Notes: generated by a model from the letters alone, not told the origin. A stretch of 64,000 nucleotides of DNA from Caenispirillum salinarum AK4 (GCF_000315795.1 NZ_ANHY01000014.1:1-64000), one strand, 5' to 3'; shown: positions 35,386-46,314, counted from the first letter of the stretch. Program-made: numbers and translations.

Positions 35386-35828
35386 CAGCCGAGGACAAGA
35401 TCGCCGTGCTGCTCGGCCGGGCGGCGGAGTGGCTGGTGTTCGAGGAACTCTCCACCGGCGCCGCCGACGACCTTGCCAAGGCCACCGACGTCGCGCGCGG
35501 CATGGTCATGCGCTACGGCATGGACGAGGGGCTGCGCTCGGTCTCATCTGAGGACGAGCGCCCGACCTTCCTCAACCCAGCGGAGCCTCAGCCGGCGGGG
35601 CGGCGGGTGAGCGAGGCGACGGCGCGGCGCATCGACGCGGCCGTGCAGGCCATCATCGCCCGCGCCTTCGACCGCGCGACGGACGTGCTGACGGAGAACC
35701 GTACCGCCCTGGAGGCGGCCGCCGCGCGCCTGCTGGAGAAGGAAACGCTGGAACAGGACGAACTCCGCACGATCGCCGAGCCCCTGCGGCGCCGGCCGGC
35801 GCGCGCTGAAACCATCCGCTCAGCCTGA
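35386..35828 (+). pseudogene. FtsH protease C-terminal fragment
   Basis: The reading frame is open from the junction at about 35386 and encodes roughly 147 residues. EDKIAVLLGRAAEWLVFEELSTGAADDLAKATDVA and MVMRYGMDEGLR are unmistakable parts of the peptidase domain of FtsH. The AAA module and the zinc-binding HEAGH are missing, and there is no start codon in a natural position. It is a fragment created by the same event that cut the nucleotidase gene. Confidence 0.85.
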
Positions 35829-36070
35829 CGACGGCGGGCCGTGCCGCCGATGAAGCGGAATGACGACGGTCGCCTGCTCTCCCTTCTCGCCTACACCCTC
35901 CTCGACATGGAACCGCACGTCGTCGCCCACCTGCAGGTCCTCGAACCGGCCCTCGGCAGACTGTTGGCGTGGAAGTAAATTTCCCGGTCGTCGCCGGTCA
36001 CGAGGAAGCCGTGGCGCTCCTCCGGCATCAGCCTCTTCACCACGGAGGGGCGGACGGAAGCCGCCCGCCC
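35820..36070 (-). pseudogene. Cold-shock-domain remnant (HPF/RaiA-linked type), frameshifted
   Basis: On the minus strand one frame gives VKRLMPEERHGFLVTGDDREIYFHANS. The continuation FEDLQVGDDVRFHVEEGVGEKGEQATVV is one base out of frame, with the shift near 35960. Together they make a cold-shock domain of the kind found at the C-terminus of some HPF/RaiA-family proteins. No HPF domain is seen upstream. The frameshift and missing N-terminus mark it as dead. Confidence 0.65.
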
Positions 36071-36165
36071 GCGGTTGGAGGTCATCAAGGCGGAGCTTCT
36101 GGAGACGGCCGAGGCGGCAGGACAGATTCTCCACCCGCGTGCGGGCGATGCCGGGGAACCGGCGC

Positions 36166-37398
36166 CTATCCCTCCGTCTCCCGCGCCGTGACTGACGTGC
36201 CCGGCGCCACGCGGTCGCCGGGGTGGAGAACGACACTGTCACCCTCGGCCAGCCCCGCCGTCACCTGTGCCGTCAGCCCTTCCATGCGGCCGAGCGTCAC
36301 CGGGCGGTGGCGGGCGGTGCCGTCCTCGACGCGGAAGACGGCCCAGCCGGCGGCGTCGCGGAACACGGCCCCCATGGGCACCGTCAGCACCTCGTCAGAG
36401 TGCCAAACGGCGATCTGGGCGACGACGCGGAAGGCGTGGCCCAGGCTTTCCGGCCACCGGCTGCCGTCGGCCGGGTCGATGATGACGTTGACCCGCTGTT
36501 CCTCGATGCCGAGCGCCGAGACCTCGGTGAAGCCGCTGGGGTCGACGCGCCGCACCACGCCGTTCAGCGGCGCGCCGCCCCAGTCCACCAGCGTCGCCGC
36601 CATGCCCGGCCGCACCTGCACTGCGTCCGATGACAAAAGATCGACGGTCACTTCCAGCGCACGCGGGTCGCCGATCTCCAGCAGCGGCTGCCCCGCCTGG
36701 ACCACCGCCTCGCTTTCCTGAAGCACCGCCAGCACGCGGCCCGAGGCCGGGGCGGGAACGTGGACGCAGCAGGTGTCCGGCGCGGCCTCGGCGGCATCAA
36801 GCGACTGTGGCTCGCCCGGCTGGATGAGACCCGCGCGGGCGGCCTCAAGCTCCGCCTCGCGCGCCCGAAGGGCATCGCGGGCCGCCTCCAGAGCCGCGGT
36901 CCCGGCGCTGAAATCCGCCTGCGCCCGTTCCAGGGAACGGCGCGGGATGGTGCCTTCCTCGGCCAGGCGCCGGGCGCGGTCGAGTTCGGAGCGCGCGAAG
37001 GACAGATCGCTCTCGGCCCGCGCCACCTCCGCCCGCGCACCGGCGACGGCGGCCTCGGCGGCGCGCACGCCGGCCACGGCGGCGGTGGCGGTGCGGGCAT
37101 CCAGGAACACCGGGTCGGCCGGGCGGATGACCGCCACGGGCGCGCCGTCCTCCACCACGTCGCCCACTTCCACCGCCAGCCGCTGCATGCGGCCGGCGAC
37201 GGGGGCGGAGACGGTGAAGACGTCGCGCACCCGAGTCTCGCCCTCGGCCTCCACGGTCACGGTCAGGGGGCCGACCGCCGCCCTGGCGAGGTCCACCGGC
37301 ACGGGCCGAGGCGCCAACAGCCAGGCCATGGCCGCCGCCAGCAGCAGCGCGGGCACGGACCACAGGAGCAATCGTTTGCGCGTCGGCGTCATGGGCAT
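36166..37398 (-). CDS. Membrane fusion protein of an ABC exporter (HlyD/MacA-like)
   Basis: The protein has 410 residues. One N-terminal helix (about 8-26) is followed by a lipoyl half-domain (VSAPVAGRMQRLAVEVGDVV) and a coiled coil of about 100 residues rich in Ala, Arg and Glu. The second lipoyl half (VPAPASGRVLAVLQESEAVV) and beta-barrel parts follow. It links an inner-membrane transporter to an outer-membrane channel. It is the last of three genes in the order ATPase, permease, MFP. The in-frame upstream extension into the permease gene is rejected. Confidence 0.88.
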   Translation of the reverse strand: MPMTPTRKRLLLWSVPALLLAAAMAWLLAPRPVPVDLARAAVGPLTVTVEAEGETRVRDVFTVSAPVAGRMQRLAVEVGDVVEDGAPVAVIRPADPVFLDARTATAAVAGVRAAEAAVAGARAEVARAESDLSFARSELDRARRLAEEGTIPRRSLERAQADFSAGTAALEAARDALRAREAELEAARAGLIQPGEPQSLDAAEAAPDTCCVHVPAPASGRVLAVLQESEAVVQAGQPLLEIGDPRALEVTVDLLSSDAVQVRPGMAATLVDWGGAPLNGVVRRVDPSGFTEVSALGIEEQRVNVIIDPADGSRWPESLGHAFRVVAQIAVWHSDEVLTVPMGAVFRDAAGWAVFRVEDGTARHRPVTLGRMEGLTAQVTAGLAEGDSVVLHPGDRVAPGTSVTARETEG

Positions 37399-37415
37399 AT
37401 CGCTCCCCCTTTCCC

Positions 37416-39788
37416 TCACTCCCGCGTCTTGAGCACGGCGATCAGGTCCAGCCGCCGGATCTTCCGCGCGACCACCAGCCCCGAAGCCAGCGCCCCCGCC
37501 ACCACCCCGAGCGCCGCCCAGCCATAGGTGGCGGGACGGATGGCGACGGGGATGCGGAACAGTTCCGTGTCCATGCTGGCGCTCATGAACTCGGCCAGAA
37601 GCGTTCCGATCCACCAGCCCAGCGGAACGGCGGCGAGCGTCAGAAGCGCCAGTTCCCCCAGCAGGATGTAGGAGACCTCGCCGCGCGAGAAGCCGAGAAC
37701 CCGCAGGCTCGCCAGTTCCCGCCCACGCTCCGACAGCGCGATGCGGGCGGCGTTGTAGACGACGCCGAAGGTCAGCAGGCCGGCGAAGACCACATAGAAC
37801 CCGATCATGATGTACATGGTTTCCGCGACCGTGGCGCGGAAGGTGTCCACCGCCGTCTTCTTCAGCAGCACCCCCGCGACGGCCGGCGTCTGCTTCAGCG
37901 CGGCGTTGAAGGCGTCCGCCCGTGCCGGGTCGACGAGGAGGCCCGCGCCGGAGATGGTCGGCCCTTCCTTCAGCGCCCGGCGCAGGGCGTTGATCTCCAT
38001 CCAGGCCGGGGCGCCGACGTAGGTCTCGACGACGGCGGTGACGGGCAGGTCGAGGACGGGCCGGCGGCCTTCCTCGATCTCCGCCGTGATGCGATCGCCC
38101 ACGCCCACGCCCAGGCGGTTCGCCAGCGCGGTGGACAGCACGACCCCCTCCGCCGGCAGGGTGACGGCCCGCCCCGTCGTGTCGAGCACCCTGCTGAGCG
38201 CCGGCCTGGCGGGAAGCCCGGTGATCCCCTCCCGCCGCTCCACCGCACCGTGCGACAGGCGGGCGGGGACGGCGCGCAGGGGCTCGACGGCGATCACGCC
38301 CGGCATGTGGCGCAGGGCCTCCACCGCCGAGGCCTGGCGCACGTCGGCGAAGGTGACCAGGGCGTCGTAGCGCTGTTCCTGGTTGAACTGGCGGTTGACC
38401 AGTTCCTCCACGCTGTCGACCCATTGCAGCGCCAGCACCATGATCGCGCCGGCCATGGCGATGCCCAGGATGGTCATCACAGAGCGGCCCGGCCAGCGCA
38501 CCACATGGCGCAGGATCATGAGCGTCGGCTGGTCCAGGCGGCCGGGCTTCAGCGCGCGGGACAGCAGGCCGCGCCGGTAGGCGGGCGGGGCCGGGGGGAT
38601 CATGGCCTGCGCCGGTGCCAGCCGCGCCGCCCGCCGCACGGAGGCCAGCGCGCCCAGGCCCGCCGCGCCCAGGCCGACGGCGCCGGCGAGCGCGAAGACC
38701 GCCGGGTCGGGCCGGTAGATCAGGAAGGGGAAGTGGAAGAAGTGGGCGTACAGCTCCGTCACGTAGCGCCCCATGGCGGCACCGCCGATCCATCCCAGCA
38801 CCACGCCGATGGCGGCCATGGCGCCCATCATCTTCATGTAGTGCCAGGCGATGCGCCCGTTGCCGTAGCCGAAGGCCTTCAGCAGCCCGATCTGGGATTG
38901 CTCCAGCGCCACGATCCGCGCCGCCGCCACGTTCAGCAGGAACACGGCGACCATGAGGAAAATGGTCGGCAGCATCGTCGCAAGAGTGCGCAACTGCGCG
39001 ATCTCGTTGGACAGGAACCAGTTGGAGGTTTGGTCCGCCCGCCCCACGGCGCCGACGCCGCCCCAGCGGGCGAGCAGGGCGTCCAGGCGGTCGATGACCT
39101 CGGCCTCCCGTGCCTTGCGCCCGATCTCCAGGGAGACGTCGTTGAAGGCGCCGTCCAGGTTAAAGGCGGTGGCGAGCGCGGTGCGCCCCATCCACAGCAC
39201 GCCGAAGGCGCGGTCGTCGGGCACCAGTTGCCCCGGCGCCAGGGCATAGACGTACTCCGGCGACAGCGCGAGGCCGACCACCGTAAGCGTCCGCCGCGTC
39301 CCATTGAGGATCGCTCCCAGCGTGTCGCCGGGCATCAGGCCGTGGGCCTGGGCGAAGGCTTCCGACAGGATCACCTCGTCATGGGCGGTGGGGCGCACCC
39401 AGCGGCCGGCGCGCAGCACCAGGTCGTTCAGGCGCGGCCGCCGGGTCTCCGGGATGGACGACAACAGGCCGGTCACCGGCTCCGCCATGTCGGCGACATC
39501 CAGCACCACGGGCTGGACCACGCGCGTCTCCACCGCCCGCACGCCGGGAATGGACGCGATGCGCCGCGCCAGACCCTCCGGCGCGCGTTCCACCCGCGCG
39601 AAGATGTCGGCGAAGCGGTAGCGGTCGTAGAAGGCCGCGCGGGTTTCCTCCAGCGAGGAAATGGCGCCCAGGCTCATGATGAGGACCGTCAGGCCCGAGG
39701 CGATGACCAGCGCCACCGCCACGACCTGTCCGCGCAGGTTCCAGAGGTCGCGGATCAGCTTGCGGTCGAGCGGATGGACGAGGGCCAT
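37416..39788 (-). CDS. FtsX/MacB-type ABC transporter permease (duplicated FtsX domains)
   Basis: This 790-residue protein has an N-terminal helix, a large periplasmic domain and two FtsX membrane blocks of three or four helices (about 265-380 and 680-780). A second periplasmic domain lies between them. This matches LolCE/MacB-like permeases of the YknZ/devC type that export lipids, lipoproteins or drugs. It lies 18 bases from the MFP and 19 bases from the ATPase genes. The substrate is unknown. Confidence 0.9.
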   Translation of the reverse strand: MALVHPLDRKLIRDLWNLRGQVVAVALVIASGLTVLIMSLGAISSLEETRAAFYDRYRFADIFARVERAPEGLARRIASIPGVRAVETRVVQPVVLDVADMAEPVTGLLSSIPETRRPRLNDLVLRAGRWVRPTAHDEVILSEAFAQAHGLMPGDTLGAILNGTRRTLTVVGLALSPEYVYALAPGQLVPDDRAFGVLWMGRTALATAFNLDGAFNDVSLEIGRKAREAEVIDRLDALLARWGGVGAVGRADQTSNWFLSNEIAQLRTLATMLPTIFLMVAVFLLNVAAARIVALEQSQIGLLKAFGYGNGRIAWHYMKMMGAMAAIGVVLGWIGGAAMGRYVTELYAHFFHFPFLIYRPDPAVFALAGAVGLGAAGLGALASVRRAARLAPAQAMIPPAPPAYRRGLLSRALKPGRLDQPTLMILRHVVRWPGRSVMTILGIAMAGAIMVLALQWVDSVEELVNRQFNQEQRYDALVTFADVRQASAVEALRHMPGVIAVEPLRAVPARLSHGAVERREGITGLPARPALSRVLDTTGRAVTLPAEGVVLSTALANRLGVGVGDRITAEIEEGRRPVLDLPVTAVVETYVGAPAWMEINALRRALKEGPTISGAGLLVDPARADAFNAALKQTPAVAGVLLKKTAVDTFRATVAETMYIMIGFYVVFAGLLTFGVVYNAARIALSERGRELASLRVLGFSRGEVSYILLGELALLTLAAVPLGWWIGTLLAEFMSASMDTELFRIPVAIRPATYGWAALGVVAGALASGLVVARKIRRLDLIAVLKTRE

Positions 39789-39807
39789 GGCATCCTCCGG
39801 CGCCGCT

Positions 39808-40566
39808 CTACCAGGACAGGTCCGTCGGGCGCTTGCGCTGCCCGGTGGCGTGCGTGCGGATGATCGCCCCGTCGGCGAAGTGGACGACGCGGTGGGCCAT
39901 GTCGGCGATGCCGGCGTTGTGGGTTATCAGCGCCGTGGTGGTGCCGAGTTCCCGGTTCACGGTCTCGATGGCCTCCAGCACCTTGATGCCGGTGCGGCTG
40001 TCGAGTGCCCCCGTCGGCTCGTCGCACAGCAGGATGTCGGGGCGCTTGGCGATGGCGCGCGCAATGGCGACGCGCTGCTGCTCCCCGCCCGAAAGCTGGG
40101 CCGGAAAGTGGTCCAGCCGATGCGCCAGCCCCACCAGCGCCAGGGCCTCCTCCGGCGGCATGGGGTGGGCGGCGATCTCGGTGACCAGGGCCACGTTCTC
40201 GCGCGCGGTCAGGCTGGGGATCAGGTTGTAGAACTGGAACACGAAGCCGATGTGGTCGCGGCGGTAGACCGTCAGGGCGCGGTCCGAGGCCGTGGCGATG
40301 TCGTCGCCCTGGAACAGGACCTGTCCCTCCGTCGGCCGGTCGAGCCCGCCCAGGATGTTCAGCAGCGTCGACTTGCCGCTGCCCGATGGGCCGAGCAGCG
40401 CGGTGATCTCTCCGGCGAAAAGGTCGAGGTCGACGCCGCGCAAAGCCTCCACCGGCACCTCGCCGGTGCGGTAGACCTTGCGGACGGTCCGCGCGCTCAG
40501 AACGGCCGGCGGCTGTTCCGATCCCGGTCCGGGCGGCATCGTGGTGTCGGGCGTGGCCGCGCTCAT
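39808..40566 (-). CDS. LolD/MacB-type ABC transporter ATPase
   Basis: The protein has 252 residues. Walker A ([12 protein letters not shown]), Q-loop ([13 protein letters not shown]), signature [14 protein letters not shown], Walker B ([12 protein letters not shown]) and the switch His (ALITHNAG) are all present. It powers the permease encoded next. The start at 40566 has AAAGGGGG upstream; a longer reading adds an unlikely 13 residues. Confidence 0.93.
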   Translation of the reverse strand: MSAATPDTTMPPGPGSEQPPAVLSARTVRKVYRTGEVPVEALRGVDLDLFAGEITALLGPSGSGKSTLLNILGGLDRPTEGQVLFQGDDIATASDRALTVYRRDHIGFVFQFYNLIPSLTARENVALVTEIAAHPMPPEEALALVGLAHRLDHFPAQLSGGEQQRVAIARAIAKRPDILLCDEPTGALDSRTGIKVLEAIETVNRELGTTTALITHNAGIADMAHRVVHFADGAIIRTHATGQRKRPTDLSW

Positions 40567-40668
40567 GGCGCCCCCCTTTCCTACCCGATCATGATGCCGC
40601 TGCAAGCCGCCGACGGCAAGGCATCGACGTGCACCGAGAGCGTTGCCGCAAGCGACTGCCGCGCGGCT

Positions 40669-41655
40669 TTACATGTTTCCCTGCACTGCGATCCAGAAGG
40701 GCGTCGTGCCTTCGCCCGGCTTGATGGGCTTGCCGAGCGTCAGCGCGCCGACGTCGATCACCTCGACCGTGTTCGTTTCGCTGACGGCGACATAGGCCCT
40801 TGTGCCGTCCGCGCTTGTGCGGACGCCGTGCGGGCCCTGCCCGACGGGGATCTGCTTGGCGACCTCCAGACTGTCGGTGTCGATGGCGGTCACCATGTCG
40901 CCCGCGATGCCGGTCACGAACACAAGGGCACCGTCCGGCGTGACGTCGACACCGTAATGCGGCGGCCCGAGGGGGATGCGCTTGATCTCCTCGCTGCTCT
41001 CCAGGTCGATGACGCTGAGGTCCTCGCTGACCACGTTCGCCACGTACAGGCGCGATCCGTCGGGGGCGATGTCCATGTTGTGCGGGCCGTCTCCCGCCGG
41101 CAGGTCGGCGACCGTCTCCAGCGAGTCCAGATCCACCACCGCGACCGTGGTGCCGCCCTGGATCGCCACGTAGAGCCGCGTGTTTTCGGGGGAGGTGATC
41201 GTGCTGTGGGGCGTTGGGCCGACGTCGATCGTCGCCGTCACCTCCAGGCTGTCGACATCGATCACGCTGACGGTTCCCGAGCCCTCGTTGGCGGCGAAGG
41301 CGCGCCGGCCGTCGCGGCCGAACTTGATCCCCTTGGGCACCTCGCCAACCTCGATCCGGCCCAGCGACTTGCCGGACCCATCGTAGGCATAGACCGTGTT
41401 CTCGGCGCTGCTGGAGGCCATGACGCGATCGCCGTCGGGACTGACGGCCACATAGGTCATCTGGCCGCCGGCCGGCCAACGCGCGTCGGGCTGCGCCAGG
41501 GCCGACACGCCATCGACACCCTGGAGCGTCACGAAGACGCCGCCGTCCGGAAGGCTGGATGTCTCCTCCGCCGCATGGGTGGGCGGAGTAACGACGGCGC
41601 CGAGGACAAGCACGAAAGCCGCCGTCAGGGCATGCGCTATCTTGAACGGGCTCAT
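40669..41655 (-). CDS. Exported YncE-like beta-propeller protein
   Basis: This 328-residue protein has a signal peptide (1-28, ending THA). Six or seven repeats of about 42 residues follow, each with the pattern SPDGxRLYVAN and VxVIDxDSLEV. That is the YVTN/YncE seven-bladed propeller. Such proteins bind surfaces, DNA or metals, or serve as electron-transfer partners, and no catalytic residues are evident. AAGGAGG precedes the start. It lies 100 bases upstream of the ABC exporter operon and reads the same way. Confidence 0.85.
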   Translation of the reverse strand: MSPFKIAHALTAAFVLVLGAVVTPPTHAAEETSSLPDGGVFVTLQGVDGVSALAQPDARWPAGGQMTYVAVSPDGDRVMASSSAENTVYAYDGSGKSLGRIEVGEVPKGIKFGRDGRRAFAANEGSGTVSVIDVDSLEVTATIDVGPTPHSTITSPENTRLYVAIQGGTTVAVVDLDSLETVADLPAGDGPHNMDIAPDGSRLYVANVVSEDLSVIDLESSEEIKRIPLGPPHYGVDVTPDGALVFVTGIAGDMVTAIDTDSLEVAKQIPVGQGPHGVRTSADGTRAYVAVSETNTVEVIDVGALTLGKPIKPGEGTTPFWIAVQGNM

Positions 41656-42249
41656 GGAACGCGCCTCCTTCCGAACCCATCACCGCCCCCCTGTCCGCGC
41701 TGCAACGCCCGGAAGAGCAGCGGGTTCCCGTGCGGTCGCGCGCCGCCGGAGCATGGCCCGCCGGTGGGGGCGTCGTGTTCCTGATCGAAGGTATGGCGGT
41801 ACCTTGAAGATGATAAGCATCAAGACGATGCTTCGACCAACGTCGCAACACGAAATCACAGGTATGCACTCAAAGTCATTCCTCGCCGAGAAAACCCGGC
41901 AAGAGTAGGATTATTCTGTGGCCTGTAGTTCCGTAGTCAATAATCAGCCGGTCCCCAAGATGATTGGAGTCCGTCGGGGGATGGCTGGGCCTGTTCAGCC
42001 AGTCGGGGCTGCGGCTTCACTTTTAGCGTCGAGCAAAAAGGCAGCGTCTGGATTCCGAGAGTCTGCTGAAGGGCGGCGTTCGTCTGACTCATCACCGATG
42101 GGTCCGAGCCTGTTGCCGTGCGGTACGACCGGGCTTCGCTGCGTCACGTGCATGTCTGTTTTCGGCGGCCGCTCGCCAGCGGACAGGGTCTTGCGTCCCT
42201 GTCGCGGACCGAACGGCTCGGCCGCCAGCGGCAAGGGAGGGACCAGAAA
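41656..42249. other. Intergenic region without a supported gene
   Basis: The stretch 41780-41960 is noticeably poorer in GC than its surroundings and should hold the promoters of the two divergent genes. Open frames here are short and lack ribosome sites or recognisable motifs. The last 15 bases carry GGAGGG, the ribosome site of the beta-helix gene. Confidence 0.5.
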
Positions 42250-45200
42250 ATGCCCCCGGGAAAAATCACCGGCAAGACGACCTTCAGCCTTCGGTCCGGA
42301 TCGACGAGTTCGGACCTTCAGCGCCTCATCGACACGGTGCCGGAGGGCTCGACCATCCAATTGAAGCCGGGCGCCTACAGTCTGGATGCGCCCATCACCA
42401 TCGCCCGCGATGACATCGCCATCATCGGCAGCGGTTCGGATAAGACGGTGTTCGAGGTCTTCTATGCCTCGGGCTGGACGGGCGATGCGATCACGGTGGC
42501 CGGCAGCCGCACGGAGGCGCCGCTCGCCGCGGTCCTTGATGCCGATGCGCGGGACGGCGACAGCGCCCTCAGCCTGGCGGAGGGGCATGGCCTGTCCGCC
42601 GGCGACTGGGTCTGGATCGAGGCGGAAAACACCGACGCCTATCTGGAAGCGGTCTACGGCGGTCCGCCGCCGGCCGACCTTTCACTGACGGAGCCCCTTC
42701 GCACCGCGCTGGTGCAGGTGAAGGAGGTGGTGCCGGGCGGCGTGTTGCTCGAAACCGCCCTTCATTTCGACTTTCCGGCGGCGGAAACCACGATGTTCGC
42801 CGTCGATCCGGCCTCGGACGTGACCCTGTCGGGCTTTTCCATCCAGTACCCGCTGGGCGAGGCCGATCCGGCCGCCTTCACGAACACCCTGCCGGCCCAC
42901 CTTGGCGACAGCGCCGTGCGGTTGGAGTGGACGGCGGCCGCCACGGTCTCCGACATCGCGGTGCATGACGCGGTCAGCAATGCCTTCGCCTTCGCCCACA
43001 GCAGCGGTATTGCGGCCGAGGGCCTCCTTGCCGAGGGCAGCCACAACAAGGGCGCGGGCGACAACGGCTTCGCCTGGCTGGCCGACGCGGTGCACGACAG
43101 CCGCTTCACCGGCCTGACCGACCTGGACATGAAGCACTCGCTCACCTTCGACCGCGAGGGCGCCACCGTCGGCAGCACCTTCGACCTGTCGTTCACGAAC
43201 CGCGACATCCAGTTCCTGGGCGGGCGCGACCAGGGGAACGCCATCACCGTCCAGACATCGGAGCGCGACCCCGCGACCGACGACGGCAGCCCCGTCTATT
43301 CCGTCAACGAAAGCGGCGACGCCACCACCGCCCCGACCGATCCCTCCGCCAACACGCTGTCCTTCAACCGGGTGACGGGAGGGGAGGGCGCGGACCTGAC
43401 CCACGGGACGGAGGGCGACGACATCCTGGACGGCGGCGGGGCGGGCGACACCGTCTACGCCCATGGCGGCAACGACACGCTCTACGCCGGAACCGGCCTC
43501 ACCCCCGGCGCCGACACCCTGGACGGCGGCGCCGGGTCCGACGTGGCCGTGTTCCAGGGCGCGCGGGCGTCGTATGACATCTCGGCCGGCGCGGCGGCGG
43601 GAGAGGTCTTGGTCGGCGGCCACGCCCTGCGGAACGTCGAGACGGCGCGGTTCGACGATGCCACCGTCGACCTGTCCACCATCGGCGGTGGCGACCCGCC
43701 CGATCCCGGCGGCGGAGGCACCTACGCGGCGGCCTCCATCGCGGAGGTGCGCGGGCTGCTGGAGACGGTGCCCGACGGCTCCACCATCACGCTGGCTGCG
43801 GGCACCTACACCCTGGACGCGCCGCTGGTGATCGCCCGTGATGATGTTTCGATCGTCGGCGCGGGATCGGACAGCACCGTGATCTCCGTGACGGCCGGGT
43901 GGACGGGTGATGCGATCTCGGTGCTCGGAAGCCATGCGGCGACGGACATCGCCGTCACGGCCGACGCGGCACTGTGGGACACGGCGCTGGCGCTGGCACC
44001 GGGGCATGGTCTGGCGGCCGGCGACTGGCTGTGGCTGGAGGCCGCCAATACGCCGGAATACCTGGACTCCATCGGGGATACGCTGTGGCAGCAGGACAAG
44101 CCGCTGCGCACCAGCCTCGTCCAGGTGGACGCCGTCACCGAGACGGGCGTCACCCTGACGGGCGGCCTCCACTTCGACCTGCCGGCGGCGGAGACGACCG
44201 TCTACAAGGTCGATCCGGCGGAGAACGTCGCGCTGTCCGGGTTCTCCATGCAGTACAGCCTTGGGGAGGCGGATGCCGGCCTGTTCGAGAACACGGTCAC
44301 CGAGCATCATCGCGACCGCGCTGTTGAACTGGAGTGGACGGTGGGCGCCAAGCTCTCGGACATCGCGGTGCACGACGCGGCCAGCAACGCCTTCGTGTTC
44401 CTGCACAGCAGCGGCATCACGGCCGACGCGCTGCATGCCGAGGGCGCGCACAACAAGGGCGCGGGCGGCAACGGCTATGCCTTCGAGCTGAAGAGCGTCT
44501 ACGAAAGCGCCTTCACCGGCCTGACGGACCTGGACATGCGGCATTCCTTCGTCTTCGGGTCGTGGTACAGCAACGTCAACAACAGGGTCGAGGTCCTTTC
44601 CACCAACCGGGACATCAACTTTCACGGCGGGCGGGATCATCACAATTCAGTGCTGGTCGATCGGTCGGAGCGCAATCCGGACACCGACAACATGTCGTCC
44701 GTCCTGTCCATCAACTCCGAGGGCGAGACCTGGGGCGCGCCCACCGACATGACCCACAACGCCATCGGCTTTGAAACCGTCATCGGCTCCAAGCGCCAGG
44801 ACCTGGTCTATGGCACCGACAATGCCAACGTCATCGACCCGCGCGGCGGGCATGACACGGTGTACGGCTACGGCGGCGACGACACGCTGTATGCCGGCAC
44901 CGGCGACGACTGGGGCGACGATCAGCTCATCGGCGGCGCGGGCACCGACACCGCCATGATGTGGGGCGTGCGCGCGGACTACATTATCCGCCTCGGAACC
45001 ACGGCCAACCAGGTCTGGTTCAACGACCACCTGCTGGACGGGATCGAGACGGTCCGGTTCCTGGGCGACGGCACCACCATGGACCTTCTGGCCGAGGTGC
45101 CGGGCTACGTGGGGGACGGTGACAGCGGCACGTCGACGGGCGGCGTCACCTACACGGCGACGGAGTGGCCGGACACCTTCGTCTGGTCGGACACCAGCCA

Positions 45201-46137
45201 CAGCACGCCCTACGATCCCGCGACGGTGCTGGGCTTTGACCCCATGCAGGACACGCTCGACGTCTCGCGGATCGATGCCGACACGACACAAGCGAACGCG
45301 CAGGCCTTCACCTGGATCGGTGCCGCCGCGTTCTCCGGTTCCGCCGGGGAGATGCGGATGGAGGCCGGGGAGCTGTCGGCGGATGTCGATGGCGGCGGAA
45401 CGGCCAATTTCCTGGTCAACCTGGACGGGCTCGGGACCTTCGACCTCGCCGTGCTGCCCATCGTGGGGCTGGAGGCGCTGACCATCCCGGGCACCAGCGG
45501 CGACGACGTCTATCGAATCGTCGACCCCGCCCACACCGTCGCCGAGCTTTCCGGTGGCGGGCACGACACGGTGGAAAGCTGGGTGGACTGGACGCTTTCG
45601 GACAACGTGGAGGACATGACGCTGAGAGGCGCGGCGGAGGTCGGCAACGGCAACGCCCAGCCGAACACGATCCTCGGCACGGCCGGTGCCAACGTGCTGC
45701 GCGGCGAGGCCGGCGACGACGTGCTCGTGGGCGGCGCGGGCGACGACCGCCTGTACGGTGGGGCGGACATCGACGATCTTTCAGGCGGGGAGGGCAATGA
45801 CACGCTGATGGGCGGCGGCGGCCCGGACAGCCTCTCGGGCGGGCCGGGGGCTGATGAGTTCGAGTTCACGCAATGGGATCTCGGGCACATCGACATCATC
45901 AGCGACTTCACCGCCGCAGAGGACAGCCTGGACCTCGTCAGGATCGACGCGAATGCGGGCACCTCGGAAGACGATGCCTTTACCTACATCGACGGCACGG
46001 CGTTCAGCGGCACGGCGGGCGAGTTGCGGTTCAGCGCCGGCCGGCTGGAAGGCGACGTGGACGGCGACGGACTGCCCGATCTGGTGGTCGACATGGCCGG
46101 TCCGTCCAGCCTGGGGGAGGAGGTCTTCATCCTGTAG
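42250..46137 (+). CDS. Large secreted protein: duplicated beta-helix plus RTX-type repeats
   Basis: The protein has 1295 residues. Residues ~10-480 and ~490-950 are two copies of one module. Each begins with a pectate-lyase-like beta-helix segment (LIDTVPEGSTIQLKPGAYSLD and LLETVPDGSTITLAAGTYTLD). Each ends with a GGxxDTVYAHGGNDTLYAG-type stretch. A third region (950-1295) contains GGAGDDRLYGG and GGEGNDTLMGGGG, calcium-binding RTX nonapeptides. There is no N-terminal signal peptide, so type I secretion is likely. It may act on a polysaccharide or bind to the surface; the catalytic site is not evident. GGAGGG lies 8 bases before the ATG. Confidence 0.85.
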   Translation: MPPGKITGKTTFSLRSGSTSSDLQRLIDTVPEGSTIQLKPGAYSLDAPITIARDDIAIIGSGSDKTVFEVFYASGWTGDAITVAGSRTEAPLAAVLDADARDGDSALSLAEGHGLSAGDWVWIEAENTDAYLEAVYGGPPPADLSLTEPLRTALVQVKEVVPGGVLLETALHFDFPAAETTMFAVDPASDVTLSGFSIQYPLGEADPAAFTNTLPAHLGDSAVRLEWTAAATVSDIAVHDAVSNAFAFAHSSGIAAEGLLAEGSHNKGAGDNGFAWLADAVHDSRFTGLTDLDMKHSLTFDREGATVGSTFDLSFTNRDIQFLGGRDQGNAITVQTSERDPATDDGSPVYSVNESGDATTAPTDPSANTLSFNRVTGGEGADLTHGTEGDDILDGGGAGDTVYAHGGNDTLYAGTGLTPGADTLDGGAGSDVAVFQGARASYDISAGAAAGEVLVGGHALRNVETARFDDATVDLSTIGGGDPPDPGGGGTYAAASIAEVRGLLETVPDGSTITLAAGTYTLDAPLVIARDDVSIVGAGSDSTVISVTAGWTGDAISVLGSHAATDIAVTADAALWDTALALAPGHGLAAGDWLWLEAANTPEYLDSIGDTLWQQDKPLRTSLVQVDAVTETGVTLTGGLHFDLPAAETTVYKVDPAENVALSGFSMQYSLGEADAGLFENTVTEHHRDRAVELEWTVGAKLSDIAVHDAASNAFVFLHSSGITADALHAEGAHNKGAGGNGYAFELKSVYESAFTGLTDLDMRHSFVFGSWYSNVNNRVEVLSTNRDINFHGGRDHHNSVLVDRSERNPDTDNMSSVLSINSEGETWGAPTDMTHNAIGFETVIGSKRQDLVYGTDNANVIDPRGGHDTVYGYGGDDTLYAGTGDDWGDDQLIGGAGTDTAMMWGVRADYIIRLGTTANQVWFNDHLLDGIETVRFLGDGTTMDLLAEVPGYVGDGDSGTSTGGVTYTATEWPDTFVWSDTSHSTPYDPATVLGFDPMQDTLDVSRIDADTTQANAQAFTWIGAAAFSGSAGEMRMEAGELSADVDGGGTANFLVNLDGLGTFDLAVLPIVGLEALTIPGTSGDDVYRIVDPAHTVAELSGGGHDTVESWVDWTLSDNVEDMTLRGAAEVGNGNAQPNTILGTAGANVLRGEAGDDVLVGGAGDDRLYGGADIDDLSGGEGNDTLMGGGGPDSLSGGPGADEFEFTQWDLGHIDIISDFTAAEDSLDLVRIDANAGTSEDDAFTYIDGTAFSGTAGELRFSAGRLEGDVDGDGLPDLVVDMAGPSSLGEEVFIL

Positions 46138-46314
46138 GGCGCGCCGGCGGAGGATTCTCCCGGCGGCTGGTATGCCTTGCCGCCGGGGGGCGACCATCTA
46201 AGTATGACCCCGTCAGGTAGAAGAACGGCAAGAGGAATACCGGTGAGAAACAGCTGAATGAAAGCTGACAAACGTCGGCCAAATCAGGCCCCCGCAACCA
46301 ACATGTCAAGAAAG

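Noticed and set aside
36166-38793. An 875-codon frame that would extend the membrane fusion protein far upstream
   Set aside because: The extension runs out of frame through the permease gene and has low-complexity Arg/Gly/Ala composition. The true start at 37398 begins a normal MFP.
42682-44643. A 653-codon minus-strand frame under the beta-helix gene
   Set aside because: It is antisense to a well-supported coding sequence and shows no protein motif.
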